Origin: Trinickia acidisoli
GTDB taxonomy: Bacteria > Pseudomonadota > Gammaproteobacteria > Burkholderiales > Burkholderiaceae
Assembly: GCF_017315725.1 (NCBI RefSeq)
Contig: NZ_JAFLRG010000001.1
Span: 1,302,001 to 1,366,000, forward strand
DNA length: 64,000 nt
Direction: 5' to 3'
The notes beneath the pieces are model-generated. The model did not search any database and had not been told where the DNA came from. It worked only from the letters and a program-made list of their open reading frames with translations. Shown here piece by piece: positions 12,983 to 22,501 of the stretch. Every line of letters begins with the position of its first letter. Positions within the stretch are counted from its first letter, which is position 1. A program made the position numbers and the translations under genes.

Positions 12983-13146
12983 GCTTTAATGGTTTTCGTC
13001 GCTTAACGCGTGGTCAAGCGGTTTCGAGGCCGTGTAGAGGATGCCACCGGCTTCGTTGCACCTGCTAGCGCTGTTGGGCTCGGCGCCGTCAGGCCGACCT
13101 GCGCGCGCTTTTCCATCGTTTCGGTTGCTTCGTCGTTCGCCGTCCC

Positions 13147-14049
13147 GTGTCGACTCCTAAGTTCCCTCGTTCCGCCACGCCCGAACCGCTCGTATGCGGG
13201 CGCTTTACGTTGACGTTCGAGCGCCCGCTCGTGATGGGTATCCTGAACGTCACGCCCGATTCGTTCTCGGACGGCGGACGGTACGTCGCCCGCGACGATG
13301 CTCTGCGGCAGGCGGAGCGGATGTTGGCCGAGGGCGTCGACATGATCGACATCGGTGGCGAATCGACGCGCCCCGGCGCGCCGCCAGTGCCGCTCGAACA
13401 AGAACTCGAGCGCGTCGTACCCGTGGTCGAGGCGCTCGTCGGCATGGGCGTACCGTTGTCGATCGACACGTATAAGCCGGAACTGATGCGAGCAGCGCTC
13501 GCGGCGGGCGCCGATCTCATCAACGACATCTGGGGTTTTCGCCGGCCCGGCGCAATCGACGCCGTGCGGGAGACGAATTGCGGCCTGTGCGTCATGCATA
13601 TGCTGGGAGAGCCGCAGACAATGCAGCGCGGCGAGATCGATTATCAGGACGTCGTTGGCGATGTGCGCGCGTTCCTACAGGCACGCGTCGAAGCATTGAT
13701 GCAGGCTGGTATCGCGCGGGCCCGGATCAGCGTCGACCCGGGGTTCGGCTTCGGCAAAGCGACCCGCGAGCACAATTACGCGTTGCTCGCGCACTTGCCC
13801 GATACCGCACCGCGGCCCGGTGCCGGCGAGGCGCCGTTTCCGATCCTGGCCGGCATCTCGCGCAAGTCGATGCTCGGGGCCGTGACGGGGCGCAAGACGC
13901 CGGCCGAGCGCATGGCGGCCAGCGTCGCTGCGGCGGTATGCGCGGTGGAGCGGGGCGCCGCGATCGTGCGCGTGCACGACGTGGCCGAAACGGTCGATGC
14001 ATTGAAGGTATGGGCGGCCGTGCGGGAAGCGCAAACCGCTGCGCGCTGA
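13147..14049 (+). CDS. folP: Dihydropteroate synthase
   Basis: A 300-residue TIM-barrel enzyme that joins p-aminobenzoate to 6-hydroxymethyl-dihydropterin diphosphate in folate synthesis; it is the sulfonamide target. Signatures are GILNVTPDSFSDGG, DIGGESTRPGA and the late-barrel GISRKSMLG. It starts at GTG 13147. The 216 bases after ftsH contain the terminator and no other gene. glmM follows after 44 bases, matching the E. coli ftsH-folP-glmM order. Confidence 0.95.
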   Translation: MSTPKFPRSATPEPLVCGRFTLTFERPLVMGILNVTPDSFSDGGRYVARDDALRQAERMLAEGVDMIDIGGESTRPGAPPVPLEQELERVVPVVEALVGMGVPLSIDTYKPELMRAALAAGADLINDIWGFRRPGAIDAVRETNCGLCVMHMLGEPQTMQRGEIDYQDVVGDVRAFLQARVEALMQAGIARARISVDPGFGFGKATREHNYALLAHLPDTAPRPGAGEAPFPILAGISRKSMLGAVTGRKTPAERMAASVAAAVCAVERGAAIVRVHDVAETVDALKVWAAVREAQTAAR

Positions 14050-14093
14050 CGGACAGAATCATTCAATACGCTTGAGAGCGGGGGAATTCGAGA

Positions 14094-15452
14094 ATGGCAC
14101 GTCGTTATTTCGGCACCGATGGCGTTCGGGGCAAAGTCGGTGAGGCGCCGATCACGCCCGACTTCGTGTTGCGGCTCGGCTACGCGGCCGGCAAGGTACT
14201 GGCGCAGGCCGATCGGTGGGCGAGGGCCGGTACGCGGCCGACGGTACTGATCGGCAAGGACACGCGCGTGTCGGGCTATATGCTCGAGGCCGCGCTCGAA
14301 TCGGGCTTTTCGGCCGCGGGGGTCGACGTGATGCTGGCGGGGCCGATGCCGACGCCGGGCGTCGCCTATCTCACGCGTGCGCTGCGGCTGGCGGCGGGCG
14401 TCGTGATCAGCGCGTCTCACAATCCCTACTACGACAACGGCATCAAGTTCTTCAGCGCGGACGGCAACAAGCTGCCCGACGAAGTCGAATTGCAGATCGA
14501 GGAGCAACTCGAGCAGCCGCTCGCTTGCGCGGCCTCCGAGCAGCTCGGCAAGGCGCGCCGGCTCGATGACGCGGCGGGGCGCTACATCGAGTTTTGCAAG
14601 AGCACGTTTCCTGCCGCGTTCGACTTGCACGGGCTCAAGCTTGTCGTCGATTGCGCGCACGGAGCGGCCTACGACATCGCGCCGCACGTATTTCACGAGC
14701 TTGGCGCCGAGGTCGTGCCGATCGGCGTGGCGCCGAACGGTTTCAACATCAACGACGGCGTCGGCGCGACGGCGCCCGACGCGCTGATTCGCGCGGTGCG
14801 CGCGAATCGGGCCGATCTGGGTATCGCCTTGGACGGCGACGCCGACCGTTTGCAGATCGTCGATGCGTCAGGGCGGCTCTTCAACGGCGACGAATTGCTG
14901 TACGTGCTCGTGAAGGACCGGATGGCGACCGATGGCCGCGTGCCAGGCGCGGTCGGCACACTGATGACGAACATGGCCGTGGAAGTGGCGCTGGCGCGCG
15001 AGGGCGTGCCGCTCGTGCGGGCGCCCGTCGGCGACCGCTACGTGCTCGAGCAACTGCGCGAGCGCGGCTGGCAGCTCGGCGCCGAGGGCTCCGGCCATAT
15101 CTTGTCGCTCGACCGGCATACGACGGGCGACGGCATTGTCTCGGCATTGCTCGTGCTCGCCGCAATCAAACGTAGCGGCCGTACGCTGGCCGACTTGCTC
15201 GAAGCCGTGACGCTGTTCCCGCAACAACTCATCAACGTACGCATGCGTGCCGGCGCCGATTGGAAGCATAGCGATGCGATCAAGCAGGCGGTGCAAGACG
15301 CCGAGCGCGCGCTCGACGGCAGCGGCCGCGTGTTGATACGCGCGTCGGGCACCGAACCGGTGTTGCGCGTGATGGTGGAGGCGAGCCAGCGCGAGGCGGC
15401 CGTGCGTCATGCGCAAGACATCGCGCGCGTCGTCGAGCAGGCGACTTCCTAG
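14094..15452 (+). CDS. glmM: Phosphoglucosamine mutase
   Basis: A 452-residue alpha-D-phosphohexomutase that converts glucosamine-6-phosphate to glucosamine-1-phosphate on the route to UDP-GlcNAc, needed for peptidoglycan, LPS and the amino sugars of the downstream glycan locus. The N-terminus is [24 protein letters not shown], the phosphoserine loop is [14 protein letters not shown], and the metal loop is DGDADR. The C-terminal phosphate-binding loop is [15 protein letters not shown]. It ends 16 bases before a strong terminator. Confidence 0.96.
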   Translation: MARRYFGTDGVRGKVGEAPITPDFVLRLGYAAGKVLAQADRWARAGTRPTVLIGKDTRVSGYMLEAALESGFSAAGVDVMLAGPMPTPGVAYLTRALRLAAGVVISASHNPYYDNGIKFFSADGNKLPDEVELQIEEQLEQPLACAASEQLGKARRLDDAAGRYIEFCKSTFPAAFDLHGLKLVVDCAHGAAYDIAPHVFHELGAEVVPIGVAPNGFNINDGVGATAPDALIRAVRANRADLGIALDGDADRLQIVDASGRLFNGDELLYVLVKDRMATDGRVPGAVGTLMTNMAVEVALAREGVPLVRAPVGDRYVLEQLRERGWQLGAEGSGHILSLDRHTTGDGIVSALLVLAAIKRSGRTLADLLEAVTLFPQQLINVRMRAGADWKHSDAIKQAVQDAERALDGSGRVLIRASGTEPVLRVMVEASQREAAVRHAQDIARVVEQATS

Positions 15453-15468
15453 TCGGTCGAAAATGAGA

Positions 15469-15491
15469 AACGCTGCCTTGGCGGCGTTTTT
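15469..15491 (+). terminator. Rho-independent terminator of folP-glmM
   Basis: AACGCTGCC (15469-15477) pairs with GGCGGCGTT (15480-15488), with one G-U pair and a very tight loop, and runs directly into TTTTT. It isolates the phosphate regulon from the housekeeping genes upstream. Confidence 0.9.
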
Positions 15492-15600
15492 CTCCTACGC
15501 TTAGGTTCTACCGGCGCGGGGGCGCCGTGCCGCCATCTTCCCCCCAATTCCTCGTATCTAACGCGAATTGCGCGAAGCGACCTTTCGTCGCGTAAGGAAG

Positions 15601-15655
15601 CTGTCACATCCCCTTCATCGAGTGTCATATTACTGTCACGGTTTCGACCTAATCT
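15601..15655 (+). promoter_or_regulatory. PHO-box promoter of the pst-pho operon
   Basis: GTGTCATATTACTGTCAC at 15622-15639 matches the PhoB-box consensus CTGTCATAWAWCTGTCAT at 15 of 18 positions. Upstream, CTGTCAC (15601-15607) and CCTTCAT (15611-15617) continue the roughly 11-base repeat phase, so two boxes may lie in tandem. TAATCT at 15650-15655, ten bases after the main box, is a suitable -10 element, since PhoB replaces the -35 contact. The pstS ATG lies 45 bases further on. Confidence 0.85.
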
Positions 15656-15700
15656 TCGCGGTGTCGCGTTTCCACGACCACACCACTAGGGGTTAATTCC

Positions 15701-16732
15701 ATGAAATTGATGCAAACCGCGTTCGCTGGCTTGGCCGGCGTGCTTTTCGCCGTTTCCGCGCAAGCCGCCGATGTCACCGGCGCGGGCAGCACGTTCGCCG
15801 CTCCGCTCTACACGAAGTGGGCCGATTCGTACGTCAAGTCGGGCGGCGGCAAGGTCAACTATCAAGGCATCGGCTCGGCAGGCGGCATCAAGCAGATCGA
15901 AGCGAAGACCGTTGATTTTGCCGGTTCGGACATGCCGCTCAAGGATGACGAACTCGCGAAGCAAGGGCTGTTTCAATTCCCGACGGTGGTGGGTGGCGTG
16001 GTGCCCGCCGTCAACGTGCCGGGCATCAAGCCCGGCCAACTGACGCTGTCGGGCGAAGTGCTGGCCGACATCTATCTGAACAAGATCACGAAGTGGAACG
16101 ACCCGGCGATTGCCAAGCTGAACCCCGGCATCAAGCTGCCGGATACGGCCATTGCCGTGGTGCGCCGCGCCGACGGCTCGGGCACGACGTTCATCTGGTC
16201 GGACTATCTCTCGAAGGTGAGCCCGGAATGGAAGGCGAAGGTTGGCGAAGGCACGACGGTCAACTGGCCGACGGGCACGGGCGGCAAGGGTAACGACGGC
16301 GTTGCCGCGTTCATCGAACGCCTGCCGGGCGCGATCGGCTACGTCGAATGGGCCTACGTGAAGCAAAACCACATGGTCTTCACGAAGATGGTGAACCACG
16401 ACGGCAAGGTGCTGACGCCGGACACGGGCACGTTCGCGGCAGCGGCCAAGGGCGCGGACTGGAGCAAGTCGTTCTACCAGATCTTGACGAACGAGCCGGG
16501 CGCTCAGGCATGGCCGATCGTCGGTGCGACGTTCGTGCTCGTGCACAAGACGCAAGACAAGCCGGCGGAAGGCACGGAAACGCTCAAGTTCTTCGGCTGG
16601 TCGTTCAAGAACGGCGCCGATGCCGTGACGTCGCTCGACTACATCCCGTTGCCTCCCTCGGTGACGGCTGAAATCGAGAAGCAGTGGAAGGCGAACGTGA
16701 AGGATGCTTCGGGCAAGTCGGTCGCTGAATAA
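15701..16732 (+). CDS. pstS: Phosphate ABC transporter substrate-binding protein
   Basis: A 343-residue periplasmic phosphate-binding protein of the high-affinity Pst system. A Sec signal peptide of about 22 residues ends in VSAQA before mature [15 protein letters not shown], the canonical PstS N-terminus and first phosphate-binding loop. Further ligand motifs are [19 protein letters not shown] (here VDFAGSDMP), [15 protein letters not shown] and [12 protein letters not shown]. It is the first gene of pstSCAB-phoU-phoBR, directly behind the PHO box. A hairpin follows its stop, which should favour PstS over the membrane components. Confidence 0.97.
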   Translation: MKLMQTAFAGLAGVLFAVSAQAADVTGAGSTFAAPLYTKWADSYVKSGGGKVNYQGIGSAGGIKQIEAKTVDFAGSDMPLKDDELAKQGLFQFPTVVGGVVPAVNVPGIKPGQLTLSGEVLADIYLNKITKWNDPAIAKLNPGIKLPDTAIAVVRRADGSGTTFIWSDYLSKVSPEWKAKVGEGTTVNWPTGTGGKGNDGVAAFIERLPGAIGYVEWAYVKQNHMVFTKMVNHDGKVLTPDTGTFAAAAKGADWSKSFYQILTNEPGAQAWPIVGATFVLVHKTQDKPAEGTETLKFFGWSFKNGADAVTSLDYIPLPPSVTAEIEKQWKANVKDASGKSVAE

Positions 16733-16750
16733 GTGCCGTAGAAAGTCAAA

Positions 16751-16778
16751 GCCCGGCAAGGCGAGTGCTTTGCCGGGC
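16751..16778 (+). other. Intergenic stem-loop between pstS and pstC
   Basis: GCCCGGCAA (16751-16759) pairs perfectly with TTGCCGGGC (16770-16778) around a ten-base loop. There is no T-run, so it is more likely an RNA 3'-end stabiliser or partial attenuator than a full terminator. Such a structure would give more pstS message than pstCAB message from one promoter. Confidence 0.65.
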
Positions 16779-16829
16779 GTCGCCATCGCTTGTGCCCATC
16801 CCGGGCGCGGCAACAGCAAACGGGTTCAT

Positions 16830-17813
16830 ATGTCCGACACTCGACTCATGTCGATGGCCCCAGCCGAACACGCGCAACGCGCACCGAGCCAGCTCGGCGA
16901 CTTCATCTTCGGCAACCTGGCGCGCCTCGCGGCAATCGTCACGCTATTGCTGCTCGGCGGCATCATCGTGTCGCTGATCATCGAATCGCTGCCGACGATT
17001 CAAAAATTCGGCCTCAGCTTCCTATGGACGTCCGACTGGGATCCGCCCAACGATAAGTACGGCGCGCTCGTGCCCATGTACGGCACGCTTGCGACGTCGA
17101 TCATCGCACTCATCATCGCGGTGCCCGTGAGCTTCGGCATCGCGCTCTTTCTGACCGAGCTTTCGCCGGCCTGGCTGCGCCGGCCGCTCGGCATCGCCAT
17201 CGAATTGCTGGCCGCCATCCCGTCGATCGTCTACGGCATGTGGGGCTTGCTCGTGTTTTCGCCGATCTTCGCGACCTACTTCGAGCAGCCGATCGGCTCG
17301 GTGCTCGGCTCGATGCCGATCATCGGCTCGCTGTTCCAAGGACCGCCGATCGGCATCGGCATCCTATGCGCCGGCGTCATTCTGGCGATCATGATCATTC
17401 CGTATATCGCGTCGGTCATGCGCGACGTGTTCGAAGTCACGCCCGTGCTGTTGAAGGAATCGGCATACGGTATCGGCTGCACGACGTGGGAAGTGATGTG
17501 GAAGATCGTGCTGCCGTTCACGAAGAGCGGGGTGATCGGCGGCGTCATGCTCGGCTTGGGCCGCGCGCTTGGCGAAACGATGGCCGTCACGTTCGTGATC
17601 GGCAACACCAACCTGCTCAGTAACATCTCCCTGTTTTCGCCCGGCAACAGCATTACGTCGGCGCTCGCGAACGAGTTCGCGGAAGCGGGTCCCGGCTTGC
17701 ACACCTCCGCGTTGATGGAGTTGGGCTTGATTCTGTTCGTCATCACGTTCATCGTGCTCGCCATCTCGAAGGTCATGCTGCTGCGTCTCGAGCGGGCGGA
17801 GGGGGTGAAATGA
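16830..17813 (+). CDS. pstC: Phosphate ABC transporter permease PstC
   Basis: A 327-residue inner-membrane permease half of the Pst importer with about six transmembrane helices, beginning [20 protein letters not shown]. The binding-protein-dependent transport signature (EAA loop) that contacts PstB is visible as [20 protein letters not shown]. The ATG at 16830 is chosen because the frame upstream of it overlaps the pstS tail and the intergenic hairpin. Its last four bases overlap the pstA start (ATGA), indicating translational coupling. Confidence 0.95.
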   Translation: MSDTRLMSMAPAEHAQRAPSQLGDFIFGNLARLAAIVTLLLLGGIIVSLIIESLPTIQKFGLSFLWTSDWDPPNDKYGALVPMYGTLATSIIALIIAVPVSFGIALFLTELSPAWLRRPLGIAIELLAAIPSIVYGMWGLLVFSPIFATYFEQPIGSVLGSMPIIGSLFQGPPIGIGILCAGVILAIMIIPYIASVMRDVFEVTPVLLKESAYGIGCTTWEVMWKIVLPFTKSGVIGGVMLGLGRALGETMAVTFVIGNTNLLSNISLFSPGNSITSALANEFAEAGPGLHTSALMELGLILFVITFIVLAISKVMLLRLERAEGVK

Positions 17814-18706
17814 ATCGGCCCTCCATGCAAATTCCCGGCTCGGCCAGCCCCGAAGTGTTCGATGCGACGCGCGACCGCTTGCAGCGCCGCCGGCGTGTGG
17901 TCAATGGGATTGCACTGACACTTTCGCTGGCCGCGATGGCATTCGGGCTGCTGTGGCTCGTTTGGATTCTTTATACGACGCTGAGCCTCGGTGTCGGCGG
18001 CCTGTCGACGGCATTGTTCACGCAGTCGACGCCGCCCCCGAACACCGATGGCGGCGGCCTGGCCAATGCGATCGTCGGCACGCTGATGCTCGTCGGCGCC
18101 GCGACGGTGGTCGGTACGCCGATCGGCGTGCTCGCTGGCGTTTATCTGGCCGAGTACGGTCGTAAGGGCTGGCTCGCGAACGTCACGCGCTTCATCAACG
18201 ACATCTTGCTGTCGGCGCCTTCGATCGTGGTGGGTCTGTTCGTCTATGCAATCGTCGTCGAAAAGATGGGGCACTTTTCCGGTTGGGCCGGGGTGATTTC
18301 ACTCGCGCTGCTGCAAATTCCAATCGTGATCCGCACGACCGAGAACATGCTCAAGCTCGTGCCCAACGCGCTGCGCGAGGCGGCCTTCGCGCTTGGCGTG
18401 CCGAAGTGGAAAATGGTGTTGTCGATCACGCTGAAGGCGTCGATGGCGGGCGTGATGACGGGCGTGCTGCTCGCCGTCGCGCGGATCGCGGGCGAGACGG
18501 CGCCGCTGCTGTTCACGGCGTTGTCGAACCAGTTCTTCTCGGTCGACATGAACCAGCCGCTCGCGAATCTGCCCGTCACGATCTACAAGTTCGCAATGAG
18601 TCCGTTCCCGCAGTGGCAATCGCTAGCGTGGGCCGGTGTGTTCCTGATTACCCTCGGCGTGCTCGGACTGAATATCCTCGCGCGTGCGATGTTCGGCAAG
18701 AAATGA
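17810..18706 (+). CDS. pstA: Phosphate ABC transporter permease PstA
   Basis: A 298-residue second permease of the Pst importer, heterodimer partner of PstC. About six transmembrane segments, starting with [20 protein letters not shown]. The EAA loop is [20 protein letters not shown]. It overlaps pstC by four bases, and pstB begins 15 bases downstream. No anomalies. Confidence 0.95.
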   Translation: MNRPSMQIPGSASPEVFDATRDRLQRRRRVVNGIALTLSLAAMAFGLLWLVWILYTTLSLGVGGLSTALFTQSTPPPNTDGGGLANAIVGTLMLVGAATVVGTPIGVLAGVYLAEYGRKGWLANVTRFINDILLSAPSIVVGLFVYAIVVEKMGHFSGWAGVISLALLQIPIVIRTTENMLKLVPNALREAAFALGVPKWKMVLSITLKASMAGVMTGVLLAVARIAGETAPLLFTALSNQFFSVDMNQPLANLPVTIYKFAMSPFPQWQSLAWAGVFLITLGVLGLNILARAMFGKK

Positions 18707-18721
18707 GCCACGGAGCGCCCT

Positions 18722-19570
18722 ATGAATATGGCTGAGAGTCACCTTTCCCAAATCGAGCGTCCCACCGCGCCCGCCGGTTTCGAGCCGACGCAAGGCGATC
18801 GGCCGCTCGCGCCCCTTACGCCGAAGATCGAAGTGAAGGACCTGAACTTCTTCTACGGCAAGTATCACGCGCTCAAGAACATCAACCTGCAGATTCCCGA
18901 GGGGAAGGTGACGGCGTTCATCGGTCCGTCGGGCTGCGGCAAGTCGACACTGCTACGCACGTTCAACAAGATGTTCGCGCTCTATCCCGAGCAGCGCGCC
19001 GAAGGCGCGATCATGATGGACGGCGAGAACCTGCTCACGACCAAGCGCGACATTTCACTGCTACGCGCGCGCGTGGGCATGGTGTTTCAGAAGCCGACGC
19101 CGTTTCCGATGTCGATCTACGACAACATCGCGTTCGGCGTGAAGATGTTCGAATCGCTGTCGCGCTCGGAGATGGACGATCGCGTCGAGTGGGCGCTCAC
19201 GAAGGCGGCGCTGTGGACCGAAGTGAAGGACAAGCTTCATCAAAGCGGCTACAGCCTTTCGGGCGGCCAGCAGCAGCGGCTTTGCATCGCGCGCGGCATC
19301 GCGATTCGCCCCGAAGTGTTGCTGCTCGACGAGCCGTGCTCGGCGCTCGACCCGATTTCCACGGGCCGTGTCGAGGAATTGATCGCCGAGCTCAAGAACG
19401 ATTACACGGTGGTCATCGTCACGCACAATATGCAGCAAGCGGCACGTTGCTCCGATTACACGGGATATATGTACCTCGGCGAGTTGATTGAATTCGGCGA
19501 TACCGAGAAAATCTTCATCAAGCCGGTCCGCAAGGAAACCGAGGATTACATCACCGGCCGCTTCGGCTGA
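18722..19570 (+). CDS. pstB: Phosphate ABC transporter ATP-binding protein
   Basis: A 282-residue ATPase that drives Pst phosphate import and takes part in PhoR signalling through PhoU. Walker [11 protein letters not shown]-loop [18 protein letters not shown] (a PstB hallmark), ABC signature LSGGQQQR, Walker [14 protein letters not shown] and the switch histidine in [10 protein letters not shown] are all intact. About 25 extra N-terminal residues precede the usual start of the domain. Confidence 0.97.
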   Translation: MNMAESHLSQIERPTAPAGFEPTQGDRPLAPLTPKIEVKDLNFFYGKYHALKNINLQIPEGKVTAFIGPSGCGKSTLLRTFNKMFALYPEQRAEGAIMMDGENLLTTKRDISLLRARVGMVFQKPTPFPMSIYDNIAFGVKMFESLSRSEMDDRVEWALTKAALWTEVKDKLHQSGYSLSGGQQQRLCIARGIAIRPEVLLLDEPCSALDPISTGRVEELIAELKNDYTVVIVTHNMQQAARCSDYTGYMYLGELIEFGDTEKIFIKPVRKETEDYITGRFG

Positions 19571-19587
19571 TGAATAAGGAGACAGCG

Positions 19588-20292
19588 ATGTCGGACAAGC
19601 ATTTGTCGAGCCAATTCGACGCGGACCTCAATCTCGTCTCGTCGAAAGTATTGGAAATGGGGGGCCTCGTCGAAGCGCAGATCACGCGCGCGATGCAGGC
19701 GCTGAACGATTTCGACGTCAACATCGCCGATCAGGTGATCACGGCCGAAGAGACGGTCAACACGATGGAAGTCGAGATCGACGAGGAGTGCAGCAACGTG
19801 ATCGCGCGCCGTCAACCGGCCGCGCGCGACTTGCGCTTGCTGCTCGCGATCTCGAAGACGATCACGAACCTCGAGCGCGCCGGCGACGAAGCCGAAAAGA
19901 TCGCCAAGCGTGTCAAACGTCTGACGGAAGACGGCGCATCGCGCACGGTCAACATCGCCGAGATCAAGGTGTCGGGCGATATGGCCGTGTCGATCCTGCG
20001 CCGGGCGCTCGATGCGTTCGCGCGTCTCGATACGGTAGCCGCCGCGCAGATCGTGCGCGACGACAAGGCGATCGACGAAGAATTCCGCGCGTTCGTGCGC
20101 AAGCTCGTTACGTACATGATGGAAGACCCGCGCACGATTTCGGCGGGGCTCGAATTCCTCTTCATCGCGAAGGCGATCGAGCGCATCGGCGACCACGCGA
20201 AGAACATCGCCGAGTTCATTATTTACATCGTGAAAGGGACCGACGTGCGGCACAAGTCGCGCGATGCCCTCGAACGCGAAGCCCTTAGTTAA
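19588..20292 (+). CDS. phoU: Phosphate signalling complex protein PhoU
   Basis: A 234-residue, mostly helical protein with two tandem PhoU domains that holds PhoR in its inhibitory state and limits Pst activity when phosphate is plentiful. It begins MSDKHLSSQFDADLNLVSSK. The start at ATG 19588 is supported by AAGGAGA seven bases upstream; an in-frame ATG at 19570 overlaps the pstB stop but lies before that ribosome site. It includes the E-x-D-x-x-D-like metal motif region INTMEVEIDEE (here NTMEVEIDEECS) in the first repeat. Confidence 0.95.
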   Translation: MSDKHLSSQFDADLNLVSSKVLEMGGLVEAQITRAMQALNDFDVNIADQVITAEETVNTMEVEIDEECSNVIARRQPAARDLRLLLAISKTITNLERAGDEAEKIAKRVKRLTEDGASRTVNIAEIKVSGDMAVSILRRALDAFARLDTVAAAQIVRDDKAIDEEFRAFVRKLVTYMMEDPRTISAGLEFLFIAKAIERIGDHAKNIAEFIIYIVKGTDVRHKSRDALEREALS

Positions 20293-20315
20293 ACGTATCA
20301 AGAGGTGACGTGACG

Positions 20316-21017
20316 ATGCCGAGCAGCATTCTCATCATCGAAGATGAGCCCGCCATTTCCGAACTGATTTCCGTCAATCTGCAGCATGCGGGCCATTGTC
20401 CCATCCGCGCTTACAACGCGGAGCAGGCGCAGGCGCTGATCAGCGACGTGCTGCCCGATCTCGTTTTGCTGGACTGGATGTTGCCGGGCAAGTCGGGGAT
20501 CGCGTTCGCGCGCGATCTGCGCAACAACGAGCGCACCAAGCACATCCCGATCATCATGCTGACGGCGCGCGGCGACGAGCAGGACAAAGTGCTCGGCCTC
20601 GAAATCGGCGCCGACGACTACGTGACGAAGCCGTTTTCGCCGAAGGAGCTGATGGCCCGTATCAAGGCCGTGCTGCGCCGGCGCGCACCGCAGTTGACGG
20701 AGGACACGGTGGCCATCAACGGGCTCAAGCTCGATCCGGCCACGCATCGTGTCGCGGCGCACTCGTCGGGCGACGAGATCAAGCTCGATCTCGGTCCGAC
20801 CGAGTTCAGGCTGCTGCACTTTTTCATGACGCATCCCGAGCGCGTGCACAGCCGCACGCAGCTACTCGATCAAGTCTGGGGCGATCATGTCTTCGTCGAA
20901 GAGCGCACGGTCGACGTGCACATCAAGCGGTTGCGCGCCGCGCTCAAGCCAGCGGGGTGCGATGCTATGATCGAAACGGTGCGCGGCAGCGGTTATCGTC
21001 TCGCCAAGAGCGCCTAA
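20316..21017 (+). CDS. phoB: Phosphate regulon response regulator PhoB
   Basis: A 233-residue OmpR/PhoB-family regulator. The receiver domain has the acidic pair EDE at the N-terminus, the phospho-acceptor Asp53 in LVLLDWMLPG, and the signalling KPFSPKEL lysine. The C-terminal winged helix contains LGPTEFRLLHFFMTHPERV and VDVHIKRLRAAL. It activates genes carrying PHO boxes, here at least pstS and probably ppk. It starts at ATG 20316, 23 bases after phoU, with AGAGGTG as ribosome site. Confidence 0.96.
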   Translation: MPSSILIIEDEPAISELISVNLQHAGHCPIRAYNAEQAQALISDVLPDLVLLDWMLPGKSGIAFARDLRNNERTKHIPIIMLTARGDEQDKVLGLEIGADDYVTKPFSPKELMARIKAVLRRRAPQLTEDTVAINGLKLDPATHRVAAHSSGDEIKLDLGPTEFRLLHFFMTHPERVHSRTQLLDQVWGDHVFVEERTVDVHIKRLRAALKPAGCDAMIETVRGSGYRLAKSA

Positions 21018-21113
21018 GCCTGAAAGGCGCCATCCCGGCGCGCCGCGCGGGGCCGGTGTCGCGAAGCGGCACCGGACGCGGCGCGTATTCGTTATCCGGC
21101 AGACCTAGACCTC

Positions 21114-22427
21114 ATGAACATCATTTGGGCGCGCTCGATCGTATCGCTCCTGCTGCTTGCGCTCATATGCGCGGCGATCGCCGCCGTCACGAGCGTGCGC
21201 ACGGCCTTGGTGTTCGCGCTCGTGGCGTTCATCACGCAGAGCCTGTTTGCGACCTATCACACGCAGCGGCTATGGCGCTTGCTCGATGCACCCGTCTATG
21301 GCGAAGTGCCGAGCGCGCCAGGCATCTGGGGTGAAATCTACTATCGGCTGCATAAGCTCGCCAAGCGCTGGCACGCGCAAGTGCGTCAGGTCGAGCAGCA
21401 GCATTCGCGCTTCATTCAAGCGATTCAAGCTTCGCCGAACGGCGTCGCTATGCTCGACGATCACGACCAGATCGAATGGTGCAACGCGATTGCCGAGTTG
21501 CACTTCGGGCTCGACGCGAAGCGCGATCTACGTCAGCACATCACGCATCTCGTGCGGCATCCCGATTTCGTGCGGTATCTGAACTCGCACGAGTACGACG
21601 AAATGCTCATCATGCGCGGCATGGGCGAGAAGCGGCAGAACGTGCTCTCGGTGCAGGCGTTTCCCTACGGCGAGAATCGCAAGCTCGTGTTGTCGGCCGA
21701 CATTACCGAGCTCGAGCGCACCGATGCCATGCGGCGCGATTTCGTCGCGAACGTCTCGCACGAACTGAAGACGCCGCTGACGGTGCTGTCGGGTTTTCTC
21801 GAGACGATGCGCGAGTTGCCGCTCGAGCAGGCCGATAGAGAGCGCTACTTGGAGTTGATGGACCAGCAGGCGTCGCGCATGCGCAATATTGTCGACGACT
21901 TGCTCGTGCTTGCGAAGCTCGAGGGCAGCGTCAAGCCGCCCAGCGATCAAATCATCGACATGCGCGCGGTGATGTCGCATCTTCGCGAGGATGCCGCGAC
22001 GCTCTCGGGCGGGCGCCACGGCGTCGCCTTCACGACGGACGACGGCTTGACGCTGACGGGCGTCGAAACGGAAGTGCTGAGCGCACTGGGCAATCTCGTG
22101 ACGAACGCCATCCGTTACACGCCCGACGGCGGCTCGATCCACGTGGTGTGGACGCAGATCGGCAAGGAAGCCGTGTTCTCGGTGACCGACACGGGCTTCG
22201 GCATTCCCGCGGCCGATATTCCGCGCTTGACCGAGCGCTTTTACCGCGTCGATCGCAGCCGTTCGCGCGACACGGGCGGCACGGGGCTGGGCCTTGCGAT
22301 CGTCAAGCACGTGCTGCAGCGGCACGATGCGATGCTCGACGTCAAAAGCGAAGAGGGCAAGGGCAGCACGTTCAGCGTGCGCTTTCCCGCGCAACGCACG
22401 ACGCGCCGCCAACCGGCGCACGCTTGA
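21114..22427 (+). CDS. phoR: Phosphate regulon sensor histidine kinase PhoR
   Basis: A 437-residue membrane kinase that phosphorylates PhoB under phosphate starvation and dephosphorylates it in excess. Two short N-terminal hydrophobic segments (SIVSLLLLALICAAIAAV and TALVFALVAFITQSLFA) have almost no periplasmic loop, as is typical of PhoR. A PAS domain follows (IQASPNGVAMLDDHDQIEWC). The H-box is NVSHELKTPL with phospho-His216, then the ATPase motifs NLVTNAIRYTPDGG, DTGFGIP and GTGLGLAIVKH. It converges with ppk; 74 bases separate the stops and include a weak GAGC/GCTC stem. Confidence 0.96.
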   Translation: MNIIWARSIVSLLLLALICAAIAAVTSVRTALVFALVAFITQSLFATYHTQRLWRLLDAPVYGEVPSAPGIWGEIYYRLHKLAKRWHAQVRQVEQQHSRFIQAIQASPNGVAMLDDHDQIEWCNAIAELHFGLDAKRDLRQHITHLVRHPDFVRYLNSHEYDEMLIMRGMGEKRQNVLSVQAFPYGENRKLVLSADITELERTDAMRRDFVANVSHELKTPLTVLSGFLETMRELPLEQADRERYLELMDQQASRMRNIVDDLLVLAKLEGSVKPPSDQIIDMRAVMSHLREDAATLSGGRHGVAFTTDDGLTLTGVETEVLSALGNLVTNAIRYTPDGGSIHVVWTQIGKEAVFSVTDTGFGIPAADIPRLTERFYRVDRSRSRDTGGTGLGLAIVKHVLQRHDAMLDVKSEEGKGSTFSVRFPAQRTTRRQPAHA

Positions 22428-22501
22428 TCGAGCGAAGCGTGGCGCGCACGGGCGTCGTGCTTGGCTCGATGAGATTGGCCGGTCGATCGATCAATGCCCG
22501 A

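Noticed and set aside
22428..22501. Terminator between convergent phoR and ppk
   Set aside because: An ATCGAGC/GCTCGAT pairing exists but with a long, imperfect loop and no T-run; too weak to list.
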